NCBI GenBank assembly: GCA_018971065.1
Contig: JAGWVC010000036.1
Location: 1 to 35,778 of the forward strand
DNA: 35,778 bases
DNA from: Sphingomonadales bacterium
Lineage (GTDB): Bacteria; Pseudomonadota; Alphaproteobacteria; Sphingomonadales; Sphingomonadaceae
Direction of reading: 5' to 3'
The notes beneath the pieces are model-generated. The model did no database searches, had not been told where the DNA came from, and saw nothing but the letters and a program-made list of their open reading frames with translations. Below are positions 16,277 to 25,599 of this stretch, in pieces. The stretch's first letter is position 1, and each line of letters opens with the position of its first letter. The translations under genes and the position numbers were made by a program.

Positions 16277-16312
16277 GAACGATATTCATGAATTGTGATC
16301 AATGTATCGTTC
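16277..16312. promoter_or_regulatory. Inverted repeat in the hydroxylase/reductase divergent region
   Basis: GAACGATA (16277-16284) and TATCGTTC (16305-16312) are perfect 8-bp arms around a 20-bp AT-rich centre that contains TTCATGAA and TGATCA. It lies in the 244-bp gap between the 2Fe-2S subunit (16172) and the aldo/keto reductase (16417). The binding protein is unknown. Outside 16270-16360 the gap is GC-rich and shows nothing else clear. Confidence 0.45.
16289..16301. promoter_or_regulatory. Candidate LysR box (T-N11-A)
   Basis: TGAATTGTGATCA fits the LysR-type T-N11-A pattern and matches TGAATTCGGTTCA, the palindrome in front of the nearby LysR gene (18322-18334), at 10 of 13 bases. A weaker T-N11-A site, TGAACCATATGCA, follows at 16323-16335. 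The spacing of 34 bp would suit a recognition site plus an activation site. This makes the aldo/keto reductase, and perhaps the hydroxylase operon, likely targets of that regulator. Confidence 0.45.
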
Positions 16313-16404
16313 GGGCCAATCATGAACCATATGCATAGGCCCATGCGGATTTCATCGTCTAATCGGCAGGGCGGCGGCGTGCGACAAGCCATCCCGACGG
16401 GTAA

Positions 16405-17412
<1,008 letters not shown>

Positions 17413-17424
17413 AGCGGTGCGGCT

Positions 17425-18318
17425 TCAGGCGGCGGCGCGCAGGGCTTCAAGCACGACGCTGAACGCGGCGGAATGCTGGCGGCGGTTGGGGTAGTACAGG
17501 TGGTAGCCCGGAAACGGCTGGCACCAGTCATCCAGCACCTGCACCAGATCGCCGCTGGCCAGCGCCGCCGCCGCCAGGTCGGCCATGACGAAGCCGATGC
17601 CGAACCCGTCGCGGGCGGCGCGCAGGATCAGCGCGGAACTGTTGAAGACCAGCGGGCCGTCCACGCCCACATCCAGCGTCCGCCCGTCCTTCTCGAACTC
17701 CCATTCGTACAGCGTGCCGCGCGTGCGGAAGCGCTGGTTGATGCAGTCGTGCCCGGCCAGGTCATGCGGGGTTTGCGGGGTGCCGCGCCGCGCCAGATAG
17801 GCGGGTGCGGCCACTGCGATCAGGCGCAGGTCGGGGCCGATCCGCACCGCCACCATGTCGCGCGCGATCGATTCGCCCAGTCGGATGCCGGCATCGAACC
17901 GGTTGGCGACGATATCGGTGAACCCGGAATCGACGCTGACCTCAATGCGGATGTCGGGATAACCGGGCAGCACCCGCGCCAGCGCCGGCCACAGCACCGA
18001 TTGCGCGGCATGTTCGGAGGCGGTGATGCGGATCGTGCCCGACGGCTTGTCGCGCATGTCGCTGACCGAGGCGAGGCCGGCGGTGATGTCGTCCAGCGCG
18101 GGCCGCAGCGCCGCGATCAGCTTTTCGCCCGCCTCGGTCGGCGCGACGCTGCGGGTGGTGCGGGCCAGCAGCCGCACGCCGATCCGCGCTTCCAGCCGCC
18201 GGATGGTGTGGCTCAGCGCCGATTGCGAGGTGCCCAGCCGCGCGGCGGCACGGGTGAAACTGCCCTGTTCGGCCACTTCCAGGAAGGCGTTGAGGTCGGC
18301 AAGTTCTTCACGGCGCAT
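17425..18318 (-). CDS. LysR family transcriptional regulator
   Basis: The 297-residue product has the winged helix-turn-helix (ADLNAFLEVAEQGSFTRAAARLGTSQSALSHTIRRLEARIGVRLL) followed by the periplasmic-binding-like effector domain (GTIRITASEHAAQ onward). This is the group near PgrR/DmlR that often controls reductases and dehydrogenases. The ATG at 18318 fits the family start but has no Shine-Dalgarno; instead a perfect palindrome (18320-18336) ends one base before it. The similarity of that palindrome to a site before the aldo/keto reductase suggests that gene as a target. Confidence 0.95.
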   Translation of the reverse strand: MRREELADLNAFLEVAEQGSFTRAAARLGTSQSALSHTIRRLEARIGVRLLARTTRSVAPTEAGEKLIAALRPALDDITAGLASVSDMRDKPSGTIRITASEHAAQSVLWPALARVLPGYPDIRIEVSVDSGFTDIVANRFDAGIRLGESIARDMVAVRIGPDLRLIAVAAPAYLARRGTPQTPHDLAGHDCINQRFRTRGTLYEWEFEKDGRTLDVGVDGPLVFNSSALILRAARDGFGIGFVMADLAAAALASGDLVQVLDDWCQPFPGYHLYYPNRRQHSAAFSVVLEALRAAA

Positions 18319-18319
18319 G

Positions 18320-18336
18320 GATGAATTCGGTTCATC
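18320..18336. promoter_or_regulatory. Palindromic LysR box at the LysR start codon
   Basis: GATGAA-TTCGG-TTCATC has perfect 6-bp arms and contains the T-N11-A core TGAATTCGGTTCA (18322-18334). It sits one base upstream of the LysR ATG (minus strand), where a ribosome site would be, and 123 bp upstream of the divergent symporter gene. Autorepression, with a possible hairpin in the transcript, is inference. The remaining stretch to 18459 shows no clear promoter. Confidence 0.5.
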
Positions 18337-18459
18337 AATCGAGGGACGATCATGCTATCGCCGTGCGGGTGCCTCGTCCAGCCACGCCGGGGTTTGCCTG
18401 CGGGCGAAGCGATCATCGGGCTGGATCACGCCGCTGAAGCCGGGCATGGGGGCGGCGAC

Positions 18460-19464
18460 ATGAAGCGCACCTTCAAGCTGCCGCCGCTGGACCCGTTCCT
18501 GCTGTGCCTGATCGTCACCGTGGCGGTGGCGTCGCTGCTGCCGGCGCGCGGCGCGGCGGTGCGCGGGTTCGATATGGCCACCGATGTCGCCATCGCGCTG
18601 CTGTTCTTCCTGCACGGCGCCAAGCTCTCGCGCGAGGCGATCCTCGACGGCGTTGGCAAATGGCGGCTGCATGGGCTGGTGCTAGCCTCGACCTATGTGC
18701 TGTTCCCGGTGATCGGCGTGGCGCTCACCACGCTGGAATCGGACTGGGCCAATCCGCGCTTCGCGTCGGGCCTGCTGTTCCTGGCGCTGCTGCCGTCCAC
18801 CGTGCAGTCGTCGATCGCGTTCACGGCGATGGCGCGCGGCAATGTCGCGGCGGCGGTGTGCAGCGCGTCGCTGTCCAACCTGCTGGGCATCGTCGCCACG
18901 CCGCTGCTGCTGGCGCTGTTCGGCCATATCGGCGGTGCGGGCGGGGGCGGTGCGGGCGTGTCGGGCGGGGCGATCCGCACGATCATGGTGCAACTGCTGC
19001 TGCCGTTCGTGGCCGGGCACCTGCTGCGGCCGGTGATCGGCGGCTTCGTCCAGCGGCACAAGGCGATCCTGCAGCCGGTCGATCGCTCGTCGATCCTGCT
19101 GGTGGTCTACACCGCGTTCAGCGCGGCGGTGGTCGGCGGCATCTGGCACAGCATCGACCTGGCCGACATGGCGGTGCTGATCGCCAACTGCGCGGTGATG
19201 CTGGCGCTGGTGATGGGGGTGAATGTCGCGGTCGCGCGGCTGGCGGGCCTCCCGCGCGAGGATGCGATCGTGCTGCTGTTCTGTGGCTCGAAGAAAAGCC
19301 TGGTTTCGGGCGTGCCGATGGCGGGCGCGCTGTTTCCTTCGGCGCAGGTGGGGCAGATCGTGCTGCCGCTGATGGTGTTCCACCAGTTGCAACTGTTCGT
19401 CTGCGCGATCTGGGCGGGGCGGCTGGCGCGGCAACCGGGGGCGGACGGCGACGTGCCGGCCTGA
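18460..19464 (+). CDS. Bile acid:sodium symporter-like transporter (YfeH-type)
   Basis: The 334-residue product has about ten membrane helices and begins with the family phrase KLPPLDPFLLCLIVTVAVASLLPARG. Other marks are ALLFFLHGAKLSREA, LLPSTVQSSIAFTAMARGNVAAA and FCGSKKSLVSGVPMA, which place it in the SBF-like group (PF13593). Substrates are organic anions in related carriers but are unknown for this group. ATG 18460 begins at the conserved N-terminus; an in-frame extension to 18352 (Cys/Gly-rich) is probably not translated. GGGGG upstream is a modest ribosome site. The gene is divergent from LysR and convergent with the M13 peptidase. Confidence 0.92.
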   Translation: MKRTFKLPPLDPFLLCLIVTVAVASLLPARGAAVRGFDMATDVAIALLFFLHGAKLSREAILDGVGKWRLHGLVLASTYVLFPVIGVALTTLESDWANPRFASGLLFLALLPSTVQSSIAFTAMARGNVAAAVCSASLSNLLGIVATPLLLALFGHIGGAGGGGAGVSGGAIRTIMVQLLLPFVAGHLLRPVIGGFVQRHKAILQPVDRSSILLVVYTAFSAAVVGGIWHSIDLADMAVLIANCAVMLALVMGVNVAVARLAGLPREDAIVLLFCGSKKSLVSGVPMAGALFPSAQVGQIVLPLMVFHQLQLFVCAIWAGRLARQPGADGDVPA

Positions 19465-19518
19465 ACCGCCACCACCACTTTCTGACGCCTGCCGGACCGA
19501 ACATGCCGGGCCGAAAAT

Positions 19519-19553
19519 GCCGGGGAAGGGGGCCTGCCAGCCCCTGCCCCGGC
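19519..19553. terminator. Candidate terminator between symporter and M13 peptidase genes
   Basis: GCCGGGGAAGGGG (19519-19531) pairs with CCCCTGCCCCGGC (19541-19553) with one mismatch and a 9-nt loop. On the minus strand the stem is followed by GCATTTTC, so it may terminate the M13 peptidase transcript; on the plus strand there is no T run. It lies in the 97-bp convergent gap. Confidence 0.5.
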
Positions 19554-19561
19554 TGCGGCTG

Positions 19562-21649
19562 CTACCACAGTTTCACGCGCTTTTCGGGCGGCAGGTACAG
19601 CGCCTGCCCCGGCTGCACGTCGAACGCCTTGTACCAGGCATCGATATTGCGCACGGTCAGCGCGCGGTACTTGCTGGGCGCGTGGGCGTTGCTGATGATC
19701 TGGCGCCGCTCCGCCGCCTCGCGCACCTTGCTGCGCCACGATTGCGCGAAGGCCACGAAGAAGCGCTGGTCGCCGGTCAGCCCGCCGATCACCGGAAGTT
19801 CCCTGCCGCCCAGCGATTCGCGATAGGCATCCCACGCCGCCGCCAGCCCGGCGACGTCGGCGCCGTTCTCGCTCAGCGCCAGCTTGCCGTTCAGGTGCAG
19901 GTCGGGATAGGGCGCATAAGCATCGTACTGGTCCACCAGCGCCTGGCTCTGGCCGTTGTAATGCGCCAGGTCGCCCGGCGTCCACCAGTTGCGCAGGATG
20001 CCCTTGGCATCCACCATCGCCCCGTTCGAATCGAAGCTGTGGCTCACCTCGTGGCCGATCGTCGCGCCGATCGCGCCATAGTTGTAGGCGGCGTCGGCAG
20101 CGGCATCGAACGAGGGCGGTTGCAGGATGCCGGCGGGCAGGTTGATCGCGTTCTGCACCGGCAGGTTCACCGCGTTCACCACCTGCGGCACCATCCACCA
20201 TTCGGCCGGGTCCTGCGGCTTGCCCAGCTTGGCCAGTTGCCGCAGCGTCTGGCCGCGGACGGCGGCCATGCGGTTGGCATAGGCGCTGCGGGCCGAGACC
20301 GGCACCATCGCATAGCTGGGCCAGCGGTCGGGATAGCCCACCGCCACCGTCGTCGTCTCCAGCTTGGCCAGCGCCTGCCGCTTGGTGGCCGGCGCCATCC
20401 AGTCCAGCGCCTCGATCCGCCGCGCGAAGGCGTGCTTGATGTGGACCACCATGTCCTCGATCCGCGCCTTCGACGAGGCGGGGAAGTACTTCGCCACGTA
20501 CAAGTGCCCGAACGCGAAGCCCAGGTCGCCGTTGATCGAGGCGATCGCCCGCTTCTCGCGCGGGCGCTGCTGGGTCACGCCCGAAAGCTGCGTGCCATAG
20601 AACGCGAAGTGCAGCGCATCGAGCTTGCCGGGCAGCACGTCGGTCTGCGCGTTGATGCGGTGGAACACCAGCCAGTCCTTCCACGCCTGCAGCGGTTCGG
20701 AACCGACCAGCGCCGCCAGCCCGGTGATCGCGGCGGGGCTGAACGCGTCGAACACCTGCTGGCGCGGCATCCGCGCGGCGTTGAAGTAGGCGTTCCAGTC
20801 CATGCCCGGCGCGTGCTTCGCGAAATCGGCGCGGGTCCACAGCGTGCCGCCGATGGTGAAGTCGGCGGTGTCGGCCTTGGGCAGGTGCGCCTGCGCGATC
20901 TTCGTCTCCAGCGCGAAGATGCGTTCGGCCCGCGCCTCGGGCTGGTCGATCCCGGCGGCGGCGAGGAGTTGGCCGATATAGACCTTGTAGGCGGCACGCT
21001 GCGCCACCAGCTTGGCGTTGTCCGAGAGGTAGTATTCGCGATCGGGCAGGCCCAGCCCGCCCTGGAACACATAAGGCACCACCTGGTCGCTCTTCAGCGC
21101 CTTGGTGATGAACAGGCCGAACAGGTTTTCGGTGGCCATGTCGTTGTTGTCGTTGAACAGGTCGAGGTCGCTCTCGGTCTGGTCGCCCAGCACGCGGACC
21201 AGCGCCGCCTTCGACGAAATCGCGGCATAACGGGCCAGATCGGCGCGCAGCGGCGCCAGCCCGGCGGCGTCGATCGCGGCGGTGTCGAGATAGGCCTGGT
21301 AATAGGCGCGGATCTTCGCCGCCTCGCTGCCGGGCCTCTGCGGGTTGGCGGCCAGTTCGGCGATCAGCGCCTGCTGGCGGCGCTCGGTCTCCAGCGCGGC
21401 ATCGTAGCCGGCGCCGATGCTGACCCGGTCGGCCGGGATCTCGGCGGATTTGAACCAGGCGCCGTTGCCATAGTCATAGAAGGCATCGCCGGGGCTGACC
21501 GAACGGTCGATCTTGGCGAAGTCGATACCGGCGGTGGCCGGCGCATTGGCCGGCGCCTGCGCCTCGGCGGCGGCCAGCGCGACGGCGCAGGCGCCCAGCG
21601 GCAGCAGGATCAGGCGGGCAAGCGTGGTTCGGGTCATGGAGCGGTTCAT
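19562..21649 (-). CDS. M13 family (neprilysin-like) zinc metallopeptidase, exported
   Basis: The 695-residue product is full length for the family. Zinc and catalytic residues are present: H533-E534-x-x-H537 in GHEVSHSFD and E594 in SENGAD (ENxxD, D598), together with the substrate-binding phrase VNAVNLPVQNAINLPAGILQPP. The N-terminus is a signal sequence (TTLARLILLPLGACAVALAAAEAQA). Cleavage after AEAQA is likely, but LGAC could also act as a lipobox, so membrane anchoring is possible. It degrades oligopeptides in the periplasm or at the surface. ATG 21649 has GGAAAG 7 nt upstream. It is divergent from the first TonB receptor. Confidence 0.95.
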   Translation of the reverse strand: MNRSMTRTTLARLILLPLGACAVALAAAEAQAPANAPATAGIDFAKIDRSVSPGDAFYDYGNGAWFKSAEIPADRVSIGAGYDAALETERRQQALIAELAANPQRPGSEAAKIRAYYQAYLDTAAIDAAGLAPLRADLARYAAISSKAALVRVLGDQTESDLDLFNDNNDMATENLFGLFITKALKSDQVVPYVFQGGLGLPDREYYLSDNAKLVAQRAAYKVYIGQLLAAAGIDQPEARAERIFALETKIAQAHLPKADTADFTIGGTLWTRADFAKHAPGMDWNAYFNAARMPRQQVFDAFSPAAITGLAALVGSEPLQAWKDWLVFHRINAQTDVLPGKLDALHFAFYGTQLSGVTQQRPREKRAIASINGDLGFAFGHLYVAKYFPASSKARIEDMVVHIKHAFARRIEALDWMAPATKRQALAKLETTTVAVGYPDRWPSYAMVPVSARSAYANRMAAVRGQTLRQLAKLGKPQDPAEWWMVPQVVNAVNLPVQNAINLPAGILQPPSFDAAADAAYNYGAIGATIGHEVSHSFDSNGAMVDAKGILRNWWTPGDLAHYNGQSQALVDQYDAYAPYPDLHLNGKLALSENGADVAGLAAAWDAYRESLGGRELPVIGGLTGDQRFFVAFAQSWRSKVREAAERRQIISNAHAPSKYRALTVRNIDAWYKAFDVQPGQALYLPPEKRVKLW

Positions 21650-21834
21650 TGGGGGGCTTTCCGGATTGTCGGGCGCGAATGGGATTCCGCGCGATGCTTC
21701 ATGGTGACAGGCATAACGCCTGCCACGGCCCGATCAACCGCCGTTGCCGCCCACAATGCGTCCATCCGGGCGCGAATCCGATGGCAAGCTGCGGCGATGA
21801 TCCCGGCCCGTGGTGTCGCTGAACTGCCTTCAAA

Positions 21835-21874
21835 CTGTCGCACGGATGACGCTGGATTGACCAGCCTGTGTCAT
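21835..21874 (+). promoter_or_regulatory. PhoB-box-like phased heptamers upstream of the first TonB receptor
   Basis: Four heptamers start exactly 11 bp apart: CTGTCGC (21835), ATGACGC (21846), TTGACCA (21857) and GTGTCAT (21868). The outer two each match the PhoB half-site CTGTCAT/C at 6 of 7 positions, the inner two at only 4 and 3. PhoB boxes are 7-bp direct repeats with 4-bp spacers. The 281-bp gap to the M13 gene holds otherwise only a small inverted repeat (CAGGC-ATAAC-GCCTG, 21708-21722). Confidence 0.35.
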
Positions 21875-21930
21875 TTCGCGCGCCTAGCTGCACCCCCATC
21901 GAATTGCCGAATCCAAACGGGGGTCTTACC

Positions 21931-24387
21931 ATGTCTGCTTCGAAACTGCTCGCTTCGGCGGCGCGCTTTGCCTTGCCTTTCGTCCTTGCCGGTGGCCTTG
22001 CCGCGCCCGCTTTCGCGGCTGACGCGCCCGCTTCGGATGCCGCTGCCGCCGATGCCGAACCGGGCCTGACCGACATCGTCGTCACCGCCCAGAAGCGCTC
22101 GGAAAACCTGCAGGAAACCCCGATCGCGATCTCGGTGCTCAGCGGGCAGGGCATGGCCGATCGCCACGTCACCTCGCTGCTTGACCTTGGCGACGGCGCG
22201 ATCCCCTCGCTGAAGGTGGCGCCGTTCTTCTCGCGCCCCGGCGCGCTGATCGTCAACGTGCGCGGCGTCGGCGTGCTGTCCGATTCCAACCAGCCCGCGC
22301 GTGACCAGGGCGTCGGCGTCTATGTCGATGGCGTCTACATGGGCCGCGCCCAGGGCTTGGGCACCGCGCTGTTCGACGTGGCCAGCATCGAAGTGCTGAA
22401 AGGCCCGCAGGGCACGCTGTTCGGCCGCAACACTGAAGGCGGCGCGGTCAATATCGTCACCGTCAAGCCCAGCGGCCAGTTCAAGCTGAACGCCACCGCC
22501 GGCCTTGGCAACTATGGATCGTACAAGGCCGAGGGCCATGTCGACCTGCCCGAATTCGCCAACATCAGCCTGAAGATCGATGGCGTCCTCGCCCGCCGCA
22601 ACCCGTTCGTGAAGAACCCGCTGGCCGGCGCGCTGGGCTTCAATTCCTACGACAAGCGGGGCATTCACGTCGAAGCGCTGTGGAAGCCGGTGGACAGCTT
22701 CAGCGCCGACCTGTCGTATGACAAGTCGTACGACGCCACCACCACGCTGTACCAGCAGCAGATCTCGGCCGGCACCGGGCTGCCCGCCGCCGCCACCGGC
22801 TCGCCCGCCGTGCTGGCCAACACGGTGGCCGCGCTGTTCACGCTGCAGCCCACGCGCGCTTCGACCGCCGCGATCGGCATGCCGGAGCAGGCCAGCATCG
22901 GCCGTGCCCAGGGCGGTCGCCTGACCCTCGAGTACAAGGCGGCTGCCGACCTGACGCTGCGCTCGATCACCTCGTACCGCGAGATGACCCAGAACCAGTA
23001 CGACAACGGTTCGGGCGCCACCACGCTGCAGCAGGCCACGGTCACCGCCGGCGTCACCCCCAGCTTCCTGAACTTCCAGTTCTCGCGCTACAGCCTGGCG
23101 CCCACCCGCCAGAACCAGTTCAGCCAGGAACTGCAGGCGATCGGCGAACTGCCCCGCTTCAAGTACCAGGCCGGCGCGATGTATTACGACGAGCGCGTCG
23201 AGGACAGCGCGCAGGCGTTCAACACCCTGCAGATGACCGATGCCGCCGGCAGCGCCTACATCGTCCGCTCGATCGACTACAACGCGCAGGTCATCCAGCG
23301 CGCCAGCCACGTGAAGACCACCAGCGTCGGCGTCTATGGCCAGGCCACCTACACGCCGGAAATCGCCAATGACATCGCCCACCTCACCGCCGGCGTGCGC
23401 TGGACCCGCGACAAGAAGGACGGCAGCCTGTTCACCGTCAACGGCGCGGCGCCGATCCTGCCGGTGAACGGCGTGAACGTGCAGGCGCCGATCGCGCTGA
23501 AGGCGTCGTGGTCGCGCGTCGATCCGATGGTCAACCTTGCCATCGACGCCTCGCGCGATATCCACCTCTATGGCAAGTGGAGCACCGGCTACCGTTCGGG
23601 CGGCGCCAACTCGCGCTCGCTGTCGTATCGCAAGTTCGACCCCGAAACCGTCTCGATGTTCGAGATCGGCGCCAAGACCGCGTTCTGGAACCGCCGCGCC
23701 CGCCTCAACCTGGCGGCCTACACCGGCACCTACAAGAACATCCAGCTCGACTTCAGCGGGCTTTACGAGGACGTCGTCAACGGCGTGCGCGTCGCCACCA
23801 CCCGCACCACCACCGACACCGTCAACGCGCCGGGCACCGGCCGGCTCAAGGGCTTCGAGGCCGAGCTGACGCTGGCCCCGGTCGAAGGGCTGACTCTGAC
23901 CGCCAGCTATGCCTACAACAGCGTCAAGATCCCCGACACGCTGAACCCGTTCCCGCAGACCGGCGGCGTGTTCATCACCGTCCCGGTGCCGATCTATCAG
24001 GTCTACACCCCCGAGCACGCCGCCAGCGGCGCGATCGATTATGAAACCCCGATCGGCAAGGGCACGACCAAGCTGCGCCTGCACCTCGATGGCAACTTCG
24101 ACGGCGGCTACTATGCCAATTACACTGACTCGAACTACGACAGCGTCACCCGCGCGGTGCGCTATGCCCAGCCCAAGGGCGACAGTGCGCTGGTGTTCAA
24201 CGGCCGCATCGCGCTGGCCGATATCGCGATGGGTGCCAGCAACGCCCGGCTGACCGTGGCCGCCTGGGCGCGCAACCTCTTCAACGAACAGCACCTGTTC
24301 TACAAGTCGGGCAGCGCGGCCGGCGGCGTCAACGGGTTCTTCAATGACCCGCGCACCTTCGGCATTGAACTCAACGTGAAGATGTAA
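21931..24387 (+). CDS. TonB-dependent outer-membrane receptor (1)
   Basis: The 818-residue product has a Sec signal peptide (LLASAARFALPFVLAGGLAAPAFA), the TonB-box-like DIVVTAQKRSENLQETPIAISVL, a plug domain with VRGVGVLS, VYVDGVYMGRAQG and VEVLKGPQGTLFGRN-like SIEVLKGPQGTLFGRNTEGGAVNIVT, and a long beta-barrel. It is the typical sphingomonad receptor type. It ends in ELNVKM rather than in the aromatic residue usual for outer-membrane barrels. ATG 21931 has CGGGGG 7 nt upstream; the longer in-frame start at 21868 precedes the signal peptide poorly. The phosphatase gene follows after 11 bp, so the two are probably cotranscribed. The substrate is unknown; context suggests an organophosphate. 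Confidence 0.95.
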   Translation: MSASKLLASAARFALPFVLAGGLAAPAFAADAPASDAAAADAEPGLTDIVVTAQKRSENLQETPIAISVLSGQGMADRHVTSLLDLGDGAIPSLKVAPFFSRPGALIVNVRGVGVLSDSNQPARDQGVGVYVDGVYMGRAQGLGTALFDVASIEVLKGPQGTLFGRNTEGGAVNIVTVKPSGQFKLNATAGLGNYGSYKAEGHVDLPEFANISLKIDGVLARRNPFVKNPLAGALGFNSYDKRGIHVEALWKPVDSFSADLSYDKSYDATTTLYQQQISAGTGLPAAATGSPAVLANTVAALFTLQPTRASTAAIGMPEQASIGRAQGGRLTLEYKAAADLTLRSITSYREMTQNQYDNGSGATTLQQATVTAGVTPSFLNFQFSRYSLAPTRQNQFSQELQAIGELPRFKYQAGAMYYDERVEDSAQAFNTLQMTDAAGSAYIVRSIDYNAQVIQRASHVKTTSVGVYGQATYTPEIANDIAHLTAGVRWTRDKKDGSLFTVNGAAPILPVNGVNVQAPIALKASWSRVDPMVNLAIDASRDIHLYGKWSTGYRSGGANSRSLSYRKFDPETVSMFEIGAKTAFWNRRARLNLAAYTGTYKNIQLDFSGLYEDVVNGVRVATTRTTTDTVNAPGTGRLKGFEAELTLAPVEGLTLTASYAYNSVKIPDTLNPFPQTGGVFITVPVPIYQVYTPEHAASGAIDYETPIGKGTTKLRLHLDGNFDGGYYANYTDSNYDSVTRAVRYAQPKGDSALVFNGRIALADIAMGASNARLTVAAWARNLFNEQHLFYKSGSAAGGVNGFFNDPRTFGIELNVKM

Positions 24388-24398
24388 GGCAAACGCCG

Positions 24399-25442
24399 AT
24401 GTTCCGCACCGCCGCAGCCGTCACAGCCCTGTTCGCCCTTGCCTTGCCGGTGGCCGCCCTTGCGGCGCCTCCGGCCCAAGCCGGGGTCGAGCGCCGGGCC
24501 GATGCGGTGGACATCACCTGGTGCTCGCCGGACCCGGTCGATGTCTACGTGGCGGATCGCGCCGATGCCCCGGCAACCCTTGCCGGGCTGGTTGCGCACG
24601 CCGACCGCGACGGCCATTTCACGATGGCCGCCGCCGGTCCGGCGCGGCGCTATTTCATGCTGCGCAACGCCCGCACCGGCGAAACCGTGCGCGTGGCGGA
24701 ACGGCTGGTCCCGCTGGAGGCCGGCTCCAACTTCCGCGACATCGGCGGCTATCCCGCCGCCGGTGGCCGCCATGTCCGCTGGGGCATGATCTACCGCTCG
24801 GGCGGCACCCCGCTGCTGACCCCGGCCGACCAGGCGCGGATCGCCGGGCTGCACCTCGCATCGATGATCGATCTGCGTTCGGACGAGGAACGCGTGCTGG
24901 CGCCGACCCGGATCGACGGTGTGCCTTATACGGCGGTCGGCTATTCGTTCGCGAAGCTGGACAGCGCCGCCGGGATGGAAACCACCTATCGCAACCTGCC
25001 GACGATGATGGCGCCGCAACTGCGCCAGGTCTTCGCGCGGCTGCTGCGGGCCGAACAGCCGCTGGCGTACAACTGCTCGGCCGGGCAGGATCGCACCGGC
25101 TTCGTCACCGCGATGGTGCTGGGCGCGCTGGGCACGCCGCATGATGCCATCGTTGCCGATTATCACTTGTCCACGCGCTATCGCCGTCCCGAGTTCGAGA
25201 TGCCGCACCTCGATCTGGCGCGCTATCCCGGCAACCCGGTGGCGGAGATGTTCGGCCGCTTCCAGGACAACCCCGCCGCTCGCCAGCCGCGCCCGCTGAA
25301 GACGGCGGACGGCACCGCCTATCTGGAGTTCGCGCTGGCCGAAATTACCGCGAAGTGGGGTTCGGTCGATGGCTACCTGACCCGCGAAATCGGGCTCGAT
25401 GCACCCGCGATCAAGCGGCTGCGCGCGCAATATACCGAGTAA
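24399..25442 (+). CDS. Secreted tyrosine/dual-specificity-type phosphatase (PF13350-like)
   Basis: The 347-residue product has a Sec signal peptide (FRTAAAVTALFALALPVAALA), a beta-rich N-terminal part (about 30-105), and then the family phrases NFRDIGGY, GMIYRSGG, IDLRSDEER and the phosphate-binding loop NCSAGQDRTGF, with C226 and R232 forming CX5R. The residue before the catalytic Cys is Asn, where HC is usual. Related enzymes hydrolyse phosphotyrosine or phosphoinositides. Eleven bases separate it from the upstream TonB receptor gene. An exported phosphatase next to receptors and a GDPD may serve phosphate scavenging rather than signalling; this is inference. Confidence 0.92.
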   Translation: MFRTAAAVTALFALALPVAALAAPPAQAGVERRADAVDITWCSPDPVDVYVADRADAPATLAGLVAHADRDGHFTMAAAGPARRYFMLRNARTGETVRVAERLVPLEAGSNFRDIGGYPAAGGRHVRWGMIYRSGGTPLLTPADQARIAGLHLASMIDLRSDEERVLAPTRIDGVPYTAVGYSFAKLDSAAGMETTYRNLPTMMAPQLRQVFARLLRAEQPLAYNCSAGQDRTGFVTAMVLGALGTPHDAIVADYHLSTRYRRPEFEMPHLDLARYPGNPVAEMFGRFQDNPAARQPRPLKTADGTAYLEFALAEITAKWGSVDGYLTREIGLDAPAIKRLRAQYTE

Positions 25443-25464
25443 ACCCGCGCATTTGCACCGGTCT

Positions 25465-25494
25465 GGCCGGCATCGGCGCGCGTAATCGCCGGCC
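25465..25494 (+). terminator. GC-rich hairpin after the phosphatase gene
   Basis: GGCCGGC (25465-25471) and GCCGGCC (25488-25494) form a perfect 7-bp stem with a 16-nt loop, 23 bp after the stop, followed 11 bp later by only TTT. It may weakly separate the first two genes from the second receptor. The rest of the 157-bp gap shows only the ribosome site (CGGGG) before 25600. Confidence 0.3.
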
Positions 25495-25599
25495 CGGCCC
25501 GCCTTTCATCGTTCTGCCGCCGAACCGTCACGAGAACGGCACGCACCGGCGGCATCAGCACATCATTCTGCACTGCAGCAAACCACGACGGGGACAACC

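Noticed and set aside
18352..18459. In-frame N-terminal extension of the symporter
   Set aside because: The segment is Gly/Cys/Pro-rich and does not resemble the family N-terminus, which begins at KRTFKLPPLDPF.
19517..22069. 850-codon plus-strand frame opposite the M13 peptidase gene
   Set aside because: It is antisense to a clear HExxH/ENxxD peptidase and its composition is that of a complementary-strand shadow.
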